A stretch of 44,710 bases of DNA. Origin: JAABRU01 sp050180235 (GTDB lineage: Bacteria; Desulfobacterota; Desulfobacteria; Desulfobacterales; Desulfococcaceae). Location of the stretch: assembly GCA_050180235.1 (NCBI GenBank), contig JBFXEJ010000044.1, positions 1 to 44,710 of the forward strand, given 5' to 3'. Within the stretch, counting starts at the first letter, position 1, and the number at the start of each line of letters is the position of its first letter. The position numbers and the translations under genes were made by a program. A model generated the notes under the pieces. The model saw nothing but the letters and a program-made list of their open reading frames with translations. It was not told where the DNA came from and searched no databases. Below, piece by piece: positions 17,010-24,922 of the stretch.

Positions 17010-19979
17010 ATGAAAAATACAAAAGACAGTAACAATCCGGGACTGAAACCCGGAGATCGTATCGGAGACTATGAAGTCCGCAGCACAGCGGAACTGAAAG
17101 TCATCAAAGCATTTTATTATGAACTGGAGCATCTGCCCACCGCCGCGCGGCATGTTCATATCAGCAATGCAGACACGGAAAACACCTTCAGCGTGGCCTT
17201 CAAAACCGTGCCGCGTGATTCCACGGGTGTGGCACATATTCTGGAGCATACGGTTCTCTGCGGCTCCCGCAAATTTCCGGTGCGTGATCCTTTTTTCTCC
17301 ATGATTAAGCGCAGTCTGAATACTTTTATGAATGCGTTCACCTCATCGGACTGGACCATGTATCCCTTTACCACCCAGAACCGCAAAGATTTTTACAATC
17401 TGATGGATGTGTATCTGGATGCGGCTTTTTATCCCCGGATTGACCGTCTCAATTTCAGGCAGGAAGGACATCGGCTTGAAATGGAAGGCGAAAAACTGGT
17501 TTACAAAGGCGTGGTTTACAATGAAATGAAAGGGGCAATGTCATCCCCGAATCAGATTTTAAGCAGAAAACTGATGAACGCTTTGTATCCTGATACCACT
17601 TACCGCAACAATTCCGGCGGAGATCCCCAGGAAATTCCGGATCTCACCCATGAACAGCTCACGGCTTTTCACAAACGGCATTATCACCCCAGCAACGCGT
17701 ATTTTTTCACATACGGCAATCTGCCACTGAAAGATCATCTGGATTTCATACAGGAAAAAATTCTCCGGCACTTTGAGAAAATTGATCCCCAAACCAATGT
17801 GCCGAACCAGCCCCGATGGTCAGAACCCAGAACAGCCACGCATTTTTATCCTTTGGACGCGTCAGAAAATCCGGAAAAAAAATGCCAGATCTGTCTGGGC
17901 TGGCTTGTTTCTGATCTTACGGACACCTTTGGCGTGCTGACACTTTCCCTGCTGGGACAGATTCTTCTGGGAAATGGGGCATCGCCTCTGCGTAAAGCAC
18001 TCATTGATTCAGGTTTGGGAACCTCACTTTCAGACAGCAGCGGTTATGATCCGGACTGCCGGGATACCCTGTTTGCCTGCGGTCTGAAAGATGTGAAAGA
18101 ATCAGATGCTGATGAAATTGTGCGCATTATTTTTGGCACATTGGAAACCCTGACCAAAAAGGGAATTGACAAAGAACTGATTGAAGCCGCGATCCATCAA
18201 CTGGAATTTCACCGCAAGGAAATCACCAACACGCCTTATCCCTATGGCATCAAACTGCTGCTCTCCTTTGCCGGCACATGGTTTCACGGAGCCAGTCCTT
18301 TGAATATTCTGGAATTTGATGAGGATCTGCGCAAACTCAATGAAAAAGTTGCAAAAGGGCCTTTTTTTGAAAATCAGATTCGCAGATATTTTCTGGACAA
18401 TCCCCACCGGGTGCTTTTCAAACTGCTTCCGGATCAGGAACTGGCACGCAAAGAAGAGGAGCGGGTTGCCGCAGAACTGGAGGAAATCCGGAAAAAACTG
18501 AATCAGACAGAAATGGAAAAAATCCGGGAAGATGCCATTGCTTTGGAAAAACTGCAGGAATCTCAGGAAGATCTTTCCGTGCTTCCCACGCTGGAACTGA
18601 CAGATATTCCGCCCCATGTGCCAAGTGTGGACGCGAGCGAATCTTACAGCAAAGATGCAAATCTGCCGGCCGCATGGTATGCACAGCCATGTTCCGGAAT
18701 TTTTTACTTTACCGCACTGGCCGGAATCGGAACCGTTCCGGAGCGTCTGATTCCGCTGCTTCCCTTTTTCTGCCATTCTTTTACCAGAGTCGGCACGGCA
18801 AAAAGGGATTATGTGGAAATGACCCGGCTGATGGACATCTGCACTGGGGGCATGGGGCTTTCCGCGAATGCACGGACACGCTTTGACCGGGACGGGGAAA
18901 CGCTTCCTTTTGTGACGTTCAGCGGAAAATGCCTGATGCGGAATCAGGAAAAAATGTTTGGGATTATACGGGAATTTCTTAGGGAATACAGTTTTACGGA
19001 TCTGTCCCGCATCAAAAAACTTCTGCCGGAATACCGGGCATCCATTGAATCCGGGATCGTGTCCAATGGTCACCGCTATGCCATTTCCCTTGCCGCGAGA
19101 AATTTTTCCCAAACCCGGTCTCTCAATGAAATCTGGGCCGGGGTGCATCAGTTGAAAATGATTAAGGAAGTGACCGAAGATATGAGTGACGGGAAAATGC
19201 AGGCTCTGTCGCAGGATCTGATGGAAATTGCAAAGCATCTGTTCACGCGGGAAAACATGAAACTGGTGCTGATTGGAGAGGATTCTGCCCTGTCTGCTGC
19301 GGTTTCTCCGGTGCAGTCCCTGATGCAGTCAATGGAAAAGGGAAGCATGGGATTCTGTCCGCCTGCCATGCAGATGAATGAAACTGTTCCCAGAGAAGGC
19401 TGGACAACCTCAACGGCTGTTTCCTTTGTGGCCCGTACTTTTGGCACTGTTCCCATGCAGCATGAAGACGCGCCTGCCCTGTCTGTGATCAGCAAAATGC
19501 TGCGTTCTCTTTATCTGCACAGGGAAATACGGGAAAAAGGCGGCGCATACGGCGGTTTTTCCATTTACAATATGGAAGACGGCCTGTTCTGCCTCTGCTC
19601 CTACCGTGATCCGCACATTGTGAATACTCTGGAAGTGTATGAAAAAGCGGCAGATTTTATCCGATCCGGAGATTATGCGGAAGAGGACATCAAAGAGGCC
19701 ATTCTGCAAATCTGTTCTGAGATTGACAAACCCGACACTCCGGCACAGGCAGCGCGCAAGGCATTTTACCGGCATTTGATTGGGATGAACGATGAAACCC
19801 GGAAACAGTTCAAAGCGCACCTGCTGCAACTCACACGGAAACAGATTATGGCAGTTGCGGAGAAATATTTTTACAAAAATCCGGAAAAACATGCGGTGGC
19901 AGTGATTTCCGATGAGGAGAAACTGAAGCTGGCAAACGGGGAACTCAAAGACCGTGCGCTGGCACTTCACCGGATATAG
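17010..19979 (+). CDS. M16C zinc metallopeptidase (PreP / Cym1-like peptidasome)
   Basis: The protein has two joined M16 halves of about 480 residues. The inverted zinc motif HILEH at 76-80 provides His, Glu and His, and E172 in VVYNEMKGAMSSP fits as the third ligand. The DWTMYPF and QEGHRLE segments are typical of the M16C subgroup that degrades short unstructured peptides, including signal and presequence peptides, inside a closed chamber. The second half has EKGGAYGG (YGG motif). The 989-residue length is normal for PreP. No export signal is visible, so cytosolic action is likely. The ATG follows AAAAGGATACATA. It stands alone; a tandem-repeat spacer follows. Confidence 0.93.
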   Translation: MKNTKDSNNPGLKPGDRIGDYEVRSTAELKVIKAFYYELEHLPTAARHVHISNADTENTFSVAFKTVPRDSTGVAHILEHTVLCGSRKFPVRDPFFSMIKRSLNTFMNAFTSSDWTMYPFTTQNRKDFYNLMDVYLDAAFYPRIDRLNFRQEGHRLEMEGEKLVYKGVVYNEMKGAMSSPNQILSRKLMNALYPDTTYRNNSGGDPQEIPDLTHEQLTAFHKRHYHPSNAYFFTYGNLPLKDHLDFIQEKILRHFEKIDPQTNVPNQPRWSEPRTATHFYPLDASENPEKKCQICLGWLVSDLTDTFGVLTLSLLGQILLGNGASPLRKALIDSGLGTSLSDSSGYDPDCRDTLFACGLKDVKESDADEIVRIIFGTLETLTKKGIDKELIEAAIHQLEFHRKEITNTPYPYGIKLLLSFAGTWFHGASPLNILEFDEDLRKLNEKVAKGPFFENQIRRYFLDNPHRVLFKLLPDQELARKEEERVAAELEEIRKKLNQTEMEKIREDAIALEKLQESQEDLSVLPTLELTDIPPHVPSVDASESYSKDANLPAAWYAQPCSGIFYFTALAGIGTVPERLIPLLPFFCHSFTRVGTAKRDYVEMTRLMDICTGGMGLSANARTRFDRDGETLPFVTFSGKCLMRNQEKMFGIIREFLREYSFTDLSRIKKLLPEYRASIESGIVSNGHRYAISLAARNFSQTRSLNEIWAGVHQLKMIKEVTEDMSDGKMQALSQDLMEIAKHLFTRENMKLVLIGEDSALSAAVSPVQSLMQSMEKGSMGFCPPAMQMNETVPREGWTTSTAVSFVARTFGTVPMQHEDAPALSVISKMLRSLYLHREIREKGGAYGGFSIYNMEDGLFCLCSYRDPHIVNTLEVYEKAADFIRSGDYAEEDIKEAILQICSEIDKPDTPAQAARKAFYRHLIGMNDETRKQFKAHLLQLTRKQIMAVAEKYFYKNPEKHAVAVISDEEKLKLANGELKDRALALHRI

Positions 19980-19985
19980 TTATCT

Positions 19986-20155
19986 GTGCATTCTTTCCCA
20001 CAGAGAACACAGAGGTTTTTTTGGTTCTTTGTGCATTGGAAGTATTCTTTCCCACAGAGAACACAGAGAAATTTCCCACAGAGAACACAGAGTTTTTTTT
20101 GGTTCTTTGTGCATTGGAAGTATTCTTTCCCACAGAGGACACAGAGGTTTTTTTC
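19986..20155. repeat. duplicated ~75-bp spacer repeat with TTCCCACAGAGAACACAGAG motif
   Basis: The motif TTCCCACAGAGAACACAGAG occurs four times (one copy with GGACAC). A longer block running from it through GGTTCTTTGTGCATTGGAAGTATTC is present twice in direct orientation. The small open frames here, on both strands, are repeat artefacts. Confidence 0.8.
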
Positions 20156-20156
20156 T

Positions 20157-20395
20157 GCGGGAAACTCTCTGTGATCTCTGTGGGAAACTCTCTGTGATCT
20201 CTGCGGGAAACTCTCTGTGATCTCTGTGGGAAACTCTCTGTGATCTCTGTGGGAAACTCTCTGTGATCTCTGTGGGAAACTCTCTGTGATCTCTGTGGGA
20301 AACTCTCTGTGATCTCTGTGGGAAACTCTCTGTGATCTCTGTGGGAAACTCTCTGTGATCTCTGTGGGAAATTCTCTGTGATCTCTGTGGGAAAT
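20157..20395. repeat. 23-bp tandem repeat array, about 10 units
   Basis: GTGATCTCTG recurs exactly every 23 bases from 20171 to 20378, ten times, within the unit GGGAAACTCTCTGTGATCTCTGT. The only differences seen are a C for T in one early unit and a T for C in the last one. There are no unique spacers, so this is not a CRISPR array. The unit shares its core with the CTCTGTG motif in the 16.28-kb MITE. Confidence 0.92.
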
Positions 20396-20493
20396 CCAAA
20401 TGGACTGTAACTGAACTATCCTGCGGGGAATTTAATCCAAAAAAATTAAAAACAGATAACTGTCTTATTTCAAAATGTTATCCAGGAAAATAT

Positions 20494-20598
20494 ATGAACG
20501 GCATTCCTTTGCAGCAACTGATGTACATTATTACAAATTACGGACGCTCTGTCATTGAAGATGCCCGGCGGTGCGAGGCTTTGCTGTCTGAACCCTGA
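20494..20598 (+). pseudogene. truncated N-terminus of the DUF1566-protein family
   Basis: Thirty-four codons starting MNGIPLQQLMYIITNYGRSV match the first 34 residues of the gene at 21707, with 8 or so differences. The frame then runs into a palindromic repeat, which supplies the ending ...LSEP-stop. The rest of the gene is missing. It is the remnant of a third family member in this island, cut by insertion or recombination at the repeat. Confidence 0.8.
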
Positions 20599-20670
20599 TT
20601 CACATGATTAAGGGATTTTTTTCAATCCTGTTCATCCTGAAATCATGTGAATCATGGTTCAGACAATTTG
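20586..20670. repeat. palindromic repeat CTGTCTGAACC, copy 1
   Basis: The left arm TGTCTGAACCCTGATTCACA pairs with the right arm, which ends TGTGAATCATGGTTCAGACA. The centre contains GATTAAGGGATTTTTTTCAATCCTGTTCATCC. It is about 85 bases long and has no coding capacity. Other copies are at 22783, 22948 (partial), 23426 and 31022 (partial). Confidence 0.85.
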
Positions 20671-20738
20671 CTGTCCGGAACTATGATTTATCTGATTTTT
20701 GTGATAGTCATGATTCTGAAATCACAGTCCGTCATCAT

Positions 20739-20780
20739 AATCACGGAAATCGCAGACAAATTTGTCTGTTCCCCGTGATT
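20739..20780. other. inverted-repeat hairpin upstream of antitoxin-like gene
   Basis: AATCACGG (20739-20746) pairs with CCGTGATT (20773-20780). Between them lies the perfect 16-base palindrome CAGACAAATTTGTCTG (20753-20768). It sits about 45 bases before the next start codon. It could be an operator for autoregulation or another repeat remnant. Confidence 0.4.
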
Positions 20781-20825
20781 ATCAGAAACGGTATAACCCT
20801 CAAAATCTGAAAGGAAACTGATTCT

Positions 20826-21074
20826 ATGAAAACATACCGGGTGGAAAAAACAATTCCCCCTGACAGAAAACTGATATTGGAGGCTTTGCCTTTCCAATCC
20901 GAAGAAGTGGTGGAAGTAGTGATACGGACAAAAAAAATTTTGTCCAAATCCCCCAAAAAATCTTCAAAATGGGCAAAAATCGTTGAAAGGATTCAAAATG
21001 ATCCGGTTCATCCGGCAGGATATTCCGGACAATTGAAAAAGGATATGAGGGAATTCAGGGAAAGTTTTGAGTAA
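20826..21074 (+). CDS. small antitoxin-like protein
   Basis: The protein has 82 residues. The first half (MKTYRVEKTIPPDRKLILE ... EEVVEVVIR) is a short beta-strand-rich segment, similar in outline to the small antitoxins that precede PIN- or RelE-type toxins. The second half is charged and helical (KWAKIVERIQNDPVHPAGYS ... DMREFRESFE), a usual toxin-wrapping tail. No PIN or RelE gene follows; the next gene, 37 bases on, is a DUF4258-like protein. GAAAGGAAA precedes the ATG. The toxin assignment is open. Confidence 0.55.
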   Translation: MKTYRVEKTIPPDRKLILEALPFQSEEVVEVVIRTKKILSKSPKKSSKWAKIVERIQNDPVHPAGYSGQLKKDMREFRESFE

Positions 21075-21111
21075 AGGGCATGGTCTTTACTGACAAAGGA
21101 AGCAGAAAAAC

Positions 21112-21429
21112 ATGGAAAACGAATTATTTTTTCAAATTCTGACTCCGTTGGGGTTTCACGTCCGTATCACCCATTCATATTGGAATCTGATTGTCACTGT
21201 CAAACATCCTGCAATGGCAGGCAGAGAATCCGATGTGAAAAAATTGCTTGCAACACCGGATGAAATAAGAATAAGCAGAAGTGATCCGAATGTATATCTG
21301 TTTTACAGACAGGAATATTTCAGACGATGGATATGCGCTGTGACAAAAAGACTGAACGGAGAGGGTTTTCTGATAACCGTGTATCCCACTGACAGAATCA
21401 AAGAAGGAGAGAGAATATGGAGCAGATAA
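21112..21429 (+). CDS. DUF4258-like protein (putative toxin partner)
   Basis: The 105 residues run from a short N-terminal strand region through HVRITHSYWNLIVTVKHPAM, then VKKLLATPDEIRISRSDPNVYLFYR, to VTKRLNGEGFLITVYPTDRIKEGERIW. The HP-x-M ... P-x-E-(I/V)-R-x-S-x-x-D-P-x-V-Y-L-(F/Y)-Y-R pattern is familiar from DUF4258-type proteins paired with DUF2283. Toxin activity is assumed from pairing, not shown. Its end overlaps the next gene by 13 bases, which implies translational coupling. Confidence 0.6.
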   Translation: MENELFFQILTPLGFHVRITHSYWNLIVTVKHPAMAGRESDVKKLLATPDEIRISRSDPNVYLFYRQEYFRRWICAVTKRLNGEGFLITVYPTDRIKEGERIWSR

Positions 21430-21629
21430 AAGTGTTTTACGATAAGACAGGGAACACACTCACGGTCTGGTTCGGCAATCCGAAGGATGAATATGTGTGT
21501 GAGGAAACCGGCGAAGAGGTGATTCTGATGAAGGACAGAAGCGGAAAAGTGATAGGATTTGAGAAACTGAATTTTTCAGTTGTAAAATCTGAAAATATCG
21601 GATTTGCATTTGAGGCGGTGGCCGCATAG
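21417..21629 (+). CDS. DUF2283 family protein (putative antitoxin)
   Basis: The protein has 70 residues and begins EQIKVFYDKTGNTLTVWFG. It continues with EETGEEVILMKDRSGKVIGFEKLNFS, the DUF2283 fold of a small antiparallel sheet. Members commonly sit directly after DUF4258 genes and are treated as antitoxins. AAGGAGAGAGAAT precedes the ATG, inside the end of the upstream gene. Confidence 0.75.
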   Translation: MEQIKVFYDKTGNTLTVWFGNPKDEYVCEETGEEVILMKDRSGKVIGFEKLNFSVVKSENIGFAFEAVAA

Positions 21630-21706
21630 AATTGTATAATTTGAAAATCTGATGTTTCTGTGTTACGGGAAGATGAAAACAGAACGATATTTACCCCGGA
21701 GAGAGT

Positions 21707-22588
21707 ATGAACGACAATCCTTTACAGCAACTGACCTATATCATTACCCATTACGGACGCTCTGTGATTGACGATCCCCGGCGCTGTGAGGCCCTGCTGC
21801 GGGATTTATGTCCGGAGCAGAGACGGGAAGTCAATGTGCTGGTGAGCGCACTGAAAGAGGGCGTTCCCCATGACCTGATTTCCATGAACAGATCAATGCC
21901 GGAGGAACTTACCCTGTCCCGGCTGCGGAAGCGGCTGTATGACGATTTGGGCATGGCCGAAGATTTTGCACACTGGGCAGTGGAAACATGGGGGCTGGCT
22001 TTGGGTATGGTGAAGCAGAGAACGGCTTTATCCGCCAGTGCAAAACCGGCTCCGGCAATTACTCATCTGGTGCAGGCAGCTCCAGTCAGAATTTCACCGC
22101 CCCCAAAAAGCCGTCCTTCTGTGCAACTGAGAAGTCAGCCGCTTACGGTTTCGGAAAATGATTTCAAAAAGGTTTTCCAACTGGATGACAATCAGCGGCC
22201 AAAGAAGTATATCCGGAATGACTATGCAGACAACGGAAACGGCACGGTAACGGATCGGGCCACAGGGCTGACGTGGGAGCAGTCAGGTTCCAAAGAATCT
22301 GTGATCTATGACAAAGCCCCTGAATATATCAATGGCCTGAACCGCAGAAAGTTTGCCGGGTATTCAGACTGGCGACTGCCCACAGTGGAGGAACTGCTTT
22401 CCCTGATGGAAAAGGAAGAGCAGAGCAATGACCTGTATATTCAGACCGTGTTTGACAAAAAGCAAGGGTGGTGCTGGAGTGCGGACAAACGCCCGTCCGG
22501 TGGGGCGTGGCTCGTCGGTTTCAACGGCGGTGATGTTTTCTGGGACGACCCTGACTACAGTGACTGGGTGCGGGGTGTTCGCTCCTGA
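21707..22588 (+). CDS. DUF1566/Lcl_C (C-type-lectin-like) protein with hypervariable C-terminus
   Basis: The 293 residues have two parts. Residues 1-105 form a helical domain with DDPRRCEALLRDLCPEQRRE and LTLSRLRKRLYDDLGM; the same domain occurs in the 28.8-kb protein and in the fragment at 20494. Its function is unknown; similar modules are used as adaptors in conflict and signalling proteins. After a Pro-rich linker, residues 145-293 are a DUF1566 domain: ATGLTWEQSGS, GYSDWRLPTVEELLSLM, WCWSADKRPSGGAW, and the ending WVRGVRS. The 19 codons at 22511-22567, just before that ending, differ strongly from the sister copies. There is no signal peptide. GGAGAGAG precedes the ATG. Confidence 0.82.
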   Translation: MNDNPLQQLTYIITHYGRSVIDDPRRCEALLRDLCPEQRREVNVLVSALKEGVPHDLISMNRSMPEELTLSRLRKRLYDDLGMAEDFAHWAVETWGLALGMVKQRTALSASAKPAPAITHLVQAAPVRISPPPKSRPSVQLRSQPLTVSENDFKKVFQLDDNQRPKKYIRNDYADNGNGTVTDRATGLTWEQSGSKESVIYDKAPEYINGLNRRKFAGYSDWRLPTVEELLSLMEKEEQSNDLYIQTVFDKKQGWCWSADKRPSGGAWLVGFNGGDVFWDDPDYSDWVRGVRS

Positions 22589-22636
22589 CAATGTGGGATA
22601 TTTGGTTATTTGAATGATTTGAATCTTTTGGGGGGT

Positions 22637-22662
22637 ACAGGGGGGCTTGCCCCCCTGTTTTT
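22637..22662 (+). terminator. intrinsic terminator after DUF1566 gene
   Basis: ACAGGGGGGC-TT-GCCCCCCTGT forms a 10-bp, GC-rich stem followed immediately by TTTTT. It lies 49 bases after the stop codon of the 21707 gene. Confidence 0.85.
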
Positions 22663-23085
22663 GGCACAACTACAGGGATTTCTTTAAGAAAGGATTTTTA
22701 AGTTTTTGAAATTCCTTCCTGAAAGAAATGTAGGGCGGGTGATAACCCGCCATCCGGCACTGTCTGAACCGGGATTCAGTTGTCTGAACCATGATTCACA
22801 TGATTAAAGGATTTTCAGGATTTTTATTAATCCTTTTCATCCTTAAATCATGTGAATCAGGGTTCAGACAATTTGCTGATTTATCTGACTGATAATACAT
22901 AAAGAATCAGAGGAATCAGACAAATCAGATGAATCACAGTTCCAGACTGTCTGAACCCTGATTCACATGATTAAGGGATTTTCAGGATTTTTTTCAATCC
23001 GGTTTATCTTTTCATACTGAAAGTAAAGGAACAGATTCGTTATTCAGATTATGATCAAATCATTCAGAGACAAAGAAACGGAAAT
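22663..23085. repeat. repeat-filled intergenic region
   Basis: In order: a partial AGGGCGGG..CCCGCC hairpin (22733-22752); a complete palindromic CTGTCTGAACC element (about 22783-22869); an inverted stretch of GAATCAGAGGAATCAGACAA type (22895-22935), similar in wording to 20673-20700; and a second, one-armed CTGTCTGAACC element (22948-23005). No gene is present. Confidence 0.75.
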
Positions 23086-23439
23086 ATGGAAATGTCAGTG
23101 ATTCCGGTCGAGCATTCGGGCATGATTCTGAAAGAGGAGTTTCTGGTTCCATACGGAATCAGCATGGAGGATATTTGTCAGAAAACAGGGATTTCTTTAA
23201 TAAAACTCAGAAAAATAACAGAGGAGCAGATGCCCCTGTCTTTTGATATTGCCCTGAAAATGGCAAAGTTTTTCGGCCTTTCAGAACGGTATTTCATCAA
23301 TCTGCAGACAGAATATGATTTGAGATGTATGAAAGAAAAGATAAAGGATGAATTAAACCGGATCGTTCCTGTGAGAAAAAAATGCACAGCGTGGTGGAAA
23401 TCCCGGCTTAACCGCCATCCGGAACTGTCTGAACCCTGA
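23086..23439 (+). CDS. HigA-type helix-turn-helix antitoxin, C-terminus altered by a repeat
   Basis: HigA-family proteins bind and neutralise a HigB ribonuclease and repress their own operon. Here HSGMILKEEFLVPYGISMEDI, QKTGISLIKLRKITEEQMPL and SFDIALKMAKFFGLSERYFINLQTEYDL make the usual HigA/XRE fold within residues 10-85. The final residues, HPELSEP, and the stop codon come from the start of a CTGTCTGAACC palindromic element, so the original tail is unknown. No HigB-like gene is upstream, so it appears orphaned. The ribosome site is weak. Confidence 0.78.
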   Translation: MEMSVIPVEHSGMILKEEFLVPYGISMEDICQKTGISLIKLRKITEEQMPLSFDIALKMAKFFGLSERYFINLQTEYDLRCMKEKIKDELNRIVPVRKKCTAWWKSRLNRHPELSEP

Positions 23440-23507
23440 TTCACATGAGTAAGGGATTTTCAGGATTTTTTCAATCCTGTTCATCCTGAAAATCAGGGTT
23501 CAGACAG
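23426..23507. repeat. palindromic repeat CTGTCTGAACC, copy 4
   Basis: TGTCTGAACCCTGATTCACA opens the element, and AATCAGGGTTCAGACA closes it near 23507. It overlaps the 3' end of the HigA-like gene and supplies its stop codon. Confidence 0.82.
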
Positions 23508-23554
23508 TATTCTGAATCAATTAAAATAATAACAGATTACACAGGGAGAATTCT

Positions 23555-23926
23555 ATGTCCTTTACCGAAAGTTCCGGCATGTTAAAATTCACGTCCATTC
23601 ACAAGAAACTGCTTTCCGGCATGTGGCGGAGTTACAGATACCGGCATTTTATTGCCAAAATACTCCTGCTGCTCCCGATTCTGCTGTATTCGGCAATCAG
23701 CCTGTTTTTTATCATATTTTTCACCATTATTTCCGTAATTGACATTATTCCCTATGTCATCGGAAAAATTGCAGGCGGCATATACGGCAAAGCAGACAAC
23801 ATCAGCCACAAATATCTTGGATTTTCCGGATCATTGTTCTATCCGCCCATTGTATTTATCCTCAGCATCCTGATTCTGATAGTCGTTATTCTCCCTAAAA
23901 CCATTGGGATGACGGATGATTTATAA
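23555..23926 (+). CDS. small membrane protein of unknown function
   Basis: The protein has 123 residues and no family that I recognise. Two hydrophobic segments are clear: AKILLLLPILLYSAISLFFIIFF (extended by IISVIDIIPYVIG) and PPIVFILSILILIVVILP. The N-terminus is basic (KKLLSGMWRSYRYRHF), so it probably faces the cytosol. CAGGGAGAA precedes the ATG. Its position inside a TA-rich stretch suggests an accessory gene. Confidence 0.5.
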   Translation: MSFTESSGMLKFTSIHKKLLSGMWRSYRYRHFIAKILLLLPILLYSAISLFFIIFFTIISVIDIIPYVIGKIAGGIYGKADNISHKYLGFSGSLFYPPIVFILSILILIVVILPKTIGMTDDL

Positions 23927-23966
23927 CAAATCTGTTTTACAGAAAAAAATCAGAGAGGAACAAATT

Positions 23967-24311
23967 ATGAATCCCGTTCTTGGTTTTGAATTGAATCTTC
24001 CCATAACAGTTTTTAAGGAAGATGACGGTTTTGTATCCTACTGTCCGTTACTTGATGTATCTTCTCAGGGAGATACACAGGAAGAGGCAAAAGAAAATCT
24101 TGCAGAGGCAGTCACCGGATTTATGATAAGCTGCTATGAAATGGGAACACTTTCAAATGTTCTCAAAGAATGCGGTTTTGTTCCTGTTTCACAGGGTGAA
24201 ATGAACTTTGCGGAACCGGACAGTGATTTTATTCACATCCCTCTGCCTTTCATGCTTCCCAAAGGAAAAAAGAATGCCCCATATTGCTCCGATTCCATGG
24301 AAAAGGCTTGA
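23967..24311 (+). CDS. hicB: HicB family antitoxin
   Basis: HicB proteins block the HicA mRNA interferase. This 114-residue copy begins with the RNase-H-like HicB fold: LPITVFKEDDGFVSYCPLLDVSSQGDT, followed by EEAKENLAEAVTGFM. This motif order is diagnostic. GAGAGGA lies eight bases before ATG 23967; the frame is open to 23916, but that start would overlap the upstream gene. hicA starts within its last 38 bases, so the order is hicB then hicA, the reverse of the classical arrangement. Confidence 0.85.
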   Translation: MNPVLGFELNLPITVFKEDDGFVSYCPLLDVSSQGDTQEEAKENLAEAVTGFMISCYEMGTLSNVLKECGFVPVSQGEMNFAEPDSDFIHIPLPFMLPKGKKNAPYCSDSMEKA

Positions 24312-24507
24312 ATGTGTTTTTTTGAAAGCGGGATTTGAATTTTTCAGACAGACGGGTTCCCACAGATTTTACGTTAAAAAAGGCTTGGGCAGACCTGTGG
24401 TGATTCCTGCCCACAGCAGACCGGTTATGGTTTCTGTTATCCAAAACAATCTGCGCACCGCAAAAATGGATCGCAGTGATTATTTCAGGTATCTGGAAGA
24501 GTGTTAA
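24274..24507 (+). CDS. hicA: HicA family mRNA interferase toxin
   Basis: The 77-residue protein begins MPHIAPIPWKRLECVFLKAG. It has the diagnostic dsRBD-like core F-F-R-Q-T-G-S-H-R-F-Y-V, with the catalytic His in GSHRFY, then VVIPAHSRP. HicA cleaves mRNA and is held by HicB. AAAGGAAAA lies about eight bases before ATG 24274, inside the end of hicB, which suggests coupled translation. Confidence 0.87.
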   Translation: MPHIAPIPWKRLECVFLKAGFEFFRQTGSHRFYVKKGLGRPVVIPAHSRPVMVSVIQNNLRTAKMDRSDYFRYLEEC

Positions 24508-24559
24508 ACCGGATTATCCGCCTTATCGTATTTGATGATGAAAAGGAGGTAATCACAAA

Positions 24560-24895
24560 ATGGATACCCGACTGAACTACCCTGAAATAATCAAAAAAGT
24601 TTTGACAGATTTTGCAGAAACATACACAAAGAACGGCTGCTGCCGGTTAAAGGTTTTATTTGATGACAGACAGAAAAGCTATATGGTTCTGCACATGGGC
24701 TGGCACGGAAACAAATATGTTCACAGTGCCACTGTTCATATTGAAATTATTGATGATAAAATCTGGATACAGAATGATCACACAGAAGAGGGAATTGCTT
24801 CGGGTCTGATGGAATCCGGTATCCCGAAAGAACAGATTGTTCTGGGTTTCCGTTATCCCAAACTACGGCAGTACACGGAATTTGCGGCAGCCTAA
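24560..24895 (+). CDS. XisI family protein
   Basis: The 111 residues match the XisI pattern: LNYPEIIKKVLTDFAETY, MVLHMGWHGNKYVHSATVHI, DDKIWIQNDHTEEGIA and SGIPKEQIVLGFRYP. XisI was named as a factor needed for fdxN-element excision in heterocystous cyanobacteria, usually with XisH (an endonuclease-like protein). Here XisH is absent. Many XisI genes stand near TA pairs, as here, and may have an unrelated role. AAAAGGAGG lies eleven bases ahead of the ATG. Confidence 0.85.
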   Translation: MDTRLNYPEIIKKVLTDFAETYTKNGCCRLKVLFDDRQKSYMVLHMGWHGNKYVHSATVHIEIIDDKIWIQNDHTEEGIASGLMESGIPKEQIVLGFRYPKLRQYTEFAAA

Positions 24896-24922
24896 TGAAC
24901 AAATTTGAAAGGAATCTTTGCC

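Noticed and set aside
20157..20395. CRISPR array
   Set aside because: Units are directly adjacent with no unique spacers, and no cas gene is present.
19954..20399. Open frames on both strands in the spacer repeats (88, 139, 65 and 62 codons)
   Set aside because: The 23-base period is not a multiple of three, and the same motifs are open in several frames on both strands; they are repeat artefacts.
20604..20810. 68-codon open frame
   Set aside because: It lies within the palindromic element and the following inverted repeats.
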